This document shows, piece after piece, positions 60,957-64,000 of a DNA stretch of 64,000 nt (the first letter of the stretch is position 1; each line of letters starts with the position of its first letter). Below the pieces are notes generated by a model. The model had not been told where the DNA came from, searched no databases, and worked only from the letters and a program-made list of their open reading frames with translations. This stretch comes from DAIODI01 sp046349255 (GTDB lineage Bacteria > Pseudomonadota > Alphaproteobacteria > Rhizobiales > Aestuariivirgaceae): the NCBI GenBank assembly GCA_046349255.1, contig JAXMCR010000002.1, positions 372,001-436,000 of the forward strand, in the 5' to 3' direction. The position numbers and the translations under genes are program-made.

Positions 60957-61346
60957 ATGGAAGACCTCGTCCAGTTAGTCGCGCAGAAGACCGGCCTCTC
61001 GCCCGAGAAGGCCGAACGCGCGATCGGCATCATGCTGAACCTCGTGAAGAACCAGGGCGAGAAGGCGAAGGTGGCCGAGCTGTTCGCGAAACTGCCGGGG
61101 GCGGACGATCTCGCCCAGCGCCACGGCGGCGACGGTGCCAAGGGCGGCGGCCTGCTCGGCATGCTGGGGGGCGGGTTGATGGGCGGCCCGCTCGCGGCCG
61201 TGACGAAGCTGACGGCGGCCGGGCTCTCCATGGATCAGATCAAGACGATGGGTTCGGAGGTCCTGGCCTACGCGCGCCAGAAGGCAGGACCCCAGCTCGT
61301 GAAGGACGTCGCGGGCTCTATTCCGGGGCTTTCCGCCTACGTCTGA
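60957..61346 (+). CDS. Small glycine-rich helical protein
   Basis: The protein has 129 aa, with an N-terminal helix pair (LVQLVAQKTGLSPEKAERAIGIMLNLVKN), a central Gly-rich stretch (GGGLLGMLGGGLMGGPLAA) and a C-terminal helix (MGSEVLAYARQKAG). Similar to DUF2267/DUF2780-type small proteins, without a known function. It is divergent from the HerA-like gene and stands before the methylmalonyl-CoA mutase genes. The 94-nt gap at 61347-61440 shows nothing. Confidence 0.65.
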   Translation: MEDLVQLVAQKTGLSPEKAERAIGIMLNLVKNQGEKAKVAELFAKLPGADDLAQRHGGDGAKGGGLLGMLGGGLMGGPLAAVTKLTAAGLSMDQIKTMGSEVLAYARQKAGPQLVKDVAGSIPGLSAYV

Positions 61347-61440
61347 CGCCCATTTAGCCACGCGACGACAGTAGGGTTTCACGGCCGGGGCGTTTCGCGG
61401 TAGAGACTGTTGCACCGCAACAGAACACGTTTCGCCGCCG

Positions 61441-63282
61441 ATGAACGACCTGCCGCTCGCCCGTGACTTCCCGCCCGCCACCGAAGCGGACTGGCTGAAA
61501 CTCGTCGAGGAGACGCTGAAGGGCGCAAGCGTCGACCGGCTGCGCTCGAAGACGCGCGACGGCATCGTGATCGAGCCGCTCTACCGCGGGGCGCAGACGC
61601 CGCTCTCGGCGGCGTGTATGGCCGTGCCAGAGGGCAACCTGCCGTGGACGGTGACGCAGCGCGTGGACGATCCGGTGGCGGCGCGCGCCAACGCGCAGGC
61701 GCTGGCCGACCTCGAGAACGGGGCGACGGGGCTGGCGCTGGTGCTGCCGGGGTCGCCCACGTCGGGCGGGTTCGGCACACCACTCGCCGATGGGGCGGCG
61801 CTGACGGCGCTGCTTTCGGGCGTCGAGGCGGACCTCATCCACGTGCGGCTCGACGGCGGCGCCGACGCGGCAGCTGCGGCGGGGCTGTTGTTCGATCACT
61901 ACGCTGCACGGGGCTTCGACCTTGGACGCGGCATCTTCACGCCGGGGGTCGATCTTCTGGCGGGTCTTGCGCTCGATGACGCATGGGCGGGGCGCGCGGC
62001 GGCGACGAAGACGATGGCGGCGCTGGATGCGCGGGCGCGCGATCTCGGGTTCGCAGGCGCGCTGTGGCTCGCCGATACGCGCGCCTATCACGGCGCGGGC
62101 GCAAGCGAAGCGCAGGAGCTGGGCCTAGCGCTCGCCGCCATCGTAGAGACGCTGCGGCTCGGGGAGGCCGCGGGCATCGACCCGACGCGGACGATCGCGC
62201 TCACCGGCATGCTGCTCACCGCCGACCAGGACCAGTTCCTCACCATCGCCAAGCTGCGCGCGGCGCGGCAGCTGTGGGCGCATCTCTTCCGTACGCTGAA
62301 GGTCGATCCGCGCCCGCTCGACCTGCACGTCGAGACGGCGTGGCGCATGATGACGCGGCGCGATCCGCACGTGAACATGCTCAGGGCGACCGCCGCGGTG
62401 TTCGCCGCGGGCGTGGGCGGCGCGGACCACGTGACGGTGCTGCCGTTCTCCGCGGCGCTGGGGCTTCCCGATCCGTTCGCGCGACGCATGGCGCGCAACG
62501 TGCAGACGGTGCTGGCGCGCGAATCGCGCATCGGCCAGGTGCGCGACGCGGCCGCCGGCGCAGGCTACGTCGAGACGCTGACGGCGGCGCTCGCCGAAAA
62601 GGCCTGGGCGGCGTTCCAGTCGATCGAAGCGCAGGGCGGGCTCGTCGCCGCACTCGAGTCGGGCGCGGTAAGGGCGATGCTCGCGGAGACCGCGGCAGCG
62701 CGGGCGAAGGACGTCGCGCGGCGCAAGGACGCGATCACCGGTGTCTCCGAATTCCCGAACCTTGCCGAGGCGCCCGTGACGGTGCTTGACGCGCCGCGCC
62801 GAGAGCGGCGCGCGGGCGGGCTGCCGCAGCACCGCACCGCCGAACCGTTCGAGGCTCTGCGCGACCGGGCCGATGCGCTGGGCGAGAAGCGCCCGGCAGT
62901 GTTCATGGCGAACATGGGCCGCATCGCCGATTTCAACGCGCGCGCCACCTTCATGCAGAACCTGTTTGCGGCGGGCGGCATCGCCGCCGCCGGCAACGAC
63001 GGGTTCGCGACGCCGGCGGACGCGGCCGCCGCCTTCAGGCAGTCGGGCGCGAAGGCCGCCTGCCTCGCCTCCGCCGACAAGGTGTACGAGACGCTCGCCG
63101 TGGAGACCGTGCGTGCACTGAAGGAAGCCGGGGCCTCGCCCATCGTGTTCGCGGGCAAGCCCGGCGCGCTCGAGGCTGCACTGACCGAGGCGGGCGTGAC
63201 GCACTTCGCCTTCGCGGGGATGGACGCCATCGCCTTCCTCACGGCCGTCTTCGACTCGAGTACGCAGGGAGCCCGCCGATGA
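61441..63282 (+). CDS. mutA: Methylmalonyl-CoA mutase small subunit (MutA)
   Basis: The protein has 613 aa. It has the catalytically inactive TIM barrel and degenerate B12 domain of the small subunit: LIEPLYRGAQTP-like barrel start, HVNMLRATAAVFAAGVGGADHVTVLPF and RMARNVQTVLARES. Its stop overlaps the mutB start by ATGA. It partners MutB in converting methylmalonyl-CoA to succinyl-CoA. Confidence 0.94.
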   Translation: MNDLPLARDFPPATEADWLKLVEETLKGASVDRLRSKTRDGIVIEPLYRGAQTPLSAACMAVPEGNLPWTVTQRVDDPVAARANAQALADLENGATGLALVLPGSPTSGGFGTPLADGAALTALLSGVEADLIHVRLDGGADAAAAAGLLFDHYAARGFDLGRGIFTPGVDLLAGLALDDAWAGRAAATKTMAALDARARDLGFAGALWLADTRAYHGAGASEAQELGLALAAIVETLRLGEAAGIDPTRTIALTGMLLTADQDQFLTIAKLRAARQLWAHLFRTLKVDPRPLDLHVETAWRMMTRRDPHVNMLRATAAVFAAGVGGADHVTVLPFSAALGLPDPFARRMARNVQTVLARESRIGQVRDAAAGAGYVETLTAALAEKAWAAFQSIEAQGGLVAALESGAVRAMLAETAAARAKDVARRKDAITGVSEFPNLAEAPVTVLDAPRRERRAGGLPQHRTAEPFEALRDRADALGEKRPAVFMANMGRIADFNARATFMQNLFAAGGIAAAGNDGFATPADAAAAFRQSGAKAACLASADKVYETLAVETVRALKEAGASPIVFAGKPGALEAALTEAGVTHFAFAGMDAIAFLTAVFDSSTQGARR

Positions 63283-64000
63283 GCCGCCTTCCCGACTTCA
63301 CCACGGTGCCGTTCGCGCCCTCGTCCTCGGCCCTGCCGTCGGTCAAGCCGATGCTCCAGACGCCGGAGGGCATCGCGCTGAAATCCGTGTACGGACCGAA
63401 CGACGTGGCCGGCCTCGACTTCCTCGACACCTGGCCCGGCATCGCGCCGTACCTGCGCGGGCCTTACCCGACGATGTACGTGACGCAGCCCTGGACCATT
63501 CGTCAGTACGCGGGCTTTTCGACGGCGGAGGACTCCAACGCCTTCTACCGCCGCAACCTGGCGGCCGGGCAGATGGGCCTGTCGATCGCCTTCGACCTCG
63601 CGACGCACCGCGGCTACGACAGCGACCATCCGCGCGTGGCGGGCGACGTTGGCATGGCGGGCGTGGCGATCGATTCGATCCTCGACATGCGCACGCTGTT
63701 CGACGGCATCCCGCTCGACCGGATGTCGGTGTCGATGACGATGAACGGCGCGGTGCTGCCGGTGATGGCGCTCTACATCGTGGCGGGCGAGGAGCAGGGC
63801 GTGAAGCCGGCGCAACTCTCGGGCACGATCCAGAACGACATCCTCAAGGAGTTCATGGTCCGCAACACCTACATCTACCCGCCGGACGCCTCGATGCGGA
63901 TCATCTCCGACATCTTCGGGTTCGTGTCGAAGGAGATGCCGAAGTTCAACTCGATCTCGATCTCCGGCTACCACATGCAGGAGGCCGGCGCGACGGCCGA
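63279..64000 (+). CDS. mutB: Methylmalonyl-CoA mutase large subunit, cut by the right edge
   Basis: The first 240 residues are present, continuing past position 64000. The sequence PYLRGPYPTMYVTQPWTIRQYAGFSTAEDSNAFYRRNL and SVSMTMNGAVLPVMALYIVAGEEQG is characteristic of MutB. The adenosylcobalamin domain should follow outside the window. It starts inside the mutA stop. Confidence 0.96.
   Translation, partial: MSRLPDFTTVPFAPSSSALPSVKPMLQTPEGIALKSVYGPNDVAGLDFLDTWPGIAPYLRGPYPTMYVTQPWTIRQYAGFSTAEDSNAFYRRNLAAGQMGLSIAFDLATHRGYDSDHPRVAGDVGMAGVAIDSILDMRTLFDGIPLDRMSVSMTMNGAVLPVMALYIVAGEEQGVKPAQLSGTIQNDILKEFMVRNTYIYPPDASMRIISDIFGFVSKEMPKFNSISISGYHMQEAGATA

Overview
The window is 64 kb of high-GC chromosomal DNA from an alphaproteobacterium. 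Order Hyphomicrobiales (Rhizobiales) is the best fit. The evidence is a Ros/MucR-type regulator, the FeuP/FeuQ two-component pair, the order ccmIEFH - degP - response regulator - histidine kinase - glnE, and several families I know mainly from this order (DUF1491, DUF5330, DUF6456, DUF2336, a DUF1254/DUF1214 pair beside a class A PBP). No genus can be assigned. No tRNA, rRNA, CRISPR array, insertion sequence or replication origin was seen. Most of the window is ordinary core genome. The first ~1.4 kb is visibly lower in GC, with different codon use, and looks like the edge of an accessory (probably surface-polysaccharide) region.

Layout, left half. 1-1.4 kb: cut-off hypothetical gene and a SAM methyltransferase. 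1.4-6.6 kb: ArgE-type deacylase, DadA-type oxidoreductase, aminopeptidase N. 6.8-9.1 kb: membrane PAS histidine kinase. 9.1-11.6 kb (minus): EF-hand protein, ECF sigma factor, membrane protein in the anti-sigma position, periplasmic metal-sensor-like protein. 11.7-22.3 kb (minus): cytochrome c maturation operon ccmIEFH, then degP, an OmpR-type regulator, its kinase and glnE, with OmpR/CpxR-like direct repeats ahead of degP. 22.5-27.8 kb: heterotetrameric sarcosine oxidase soxBDAG. 27.8-33.2 kb (minus): GcdH-type dehydrogenase, GNAT and C45-type hydrolase, then oligopeptidase B and MsrB.

Layout, right half. 33.3-45.3 kb: a very long DUF2336 protein, MucR, a PAS_5 protein, DUF6456, SufE, DUF5330, a membrane-anchored peptidoglycan-binding protein, DUF1491, a 57-aa protein behind a CtrA-like box, DUF1254/DUF1214, a class A PBP and two small exported proteins. 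45.5-49.8 kb: a YcgN protein and then a collapsed gene-transfer-agent or phage locus. There a terminase large-subunit gene is broken just before its nuclease domain and joined out of frame to a DUF2793 tail-type gene, followed by an apparently intact lysis cassette. 49.9-52.3 kb: FeuPQ with a small exported PepSY-like protein upstream. 52.3-52.7 kb: a possible small RNA. 52.7-54.7 kb: divergent GlxA-type regulator and MTHFR-family enzyme. 54.8-56.8 kb: Fe superoxide dismutase and a RibB enzyme carrying an N-terminal Cro-like helix-turn-helix. 56.9-59.3 kb: a RimB-like protease, RimK and an aspartoacylase-family trio. 59.3-64 kb: HerA-like ATPase, a small protein and both methylmalonyl-CoA mutase subunits, the second cut by the right edge.

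The two observations most worth following are the DNA-binding-domain-fused RibB, with a dyad placed on its apparent promoter and the possibility of a leaderless message, and the collapsed GTA-like locus, whose deletion joint falls in a roughly 10-bp stretch that makes sense in both reading frames while the lysis genes stay intact.
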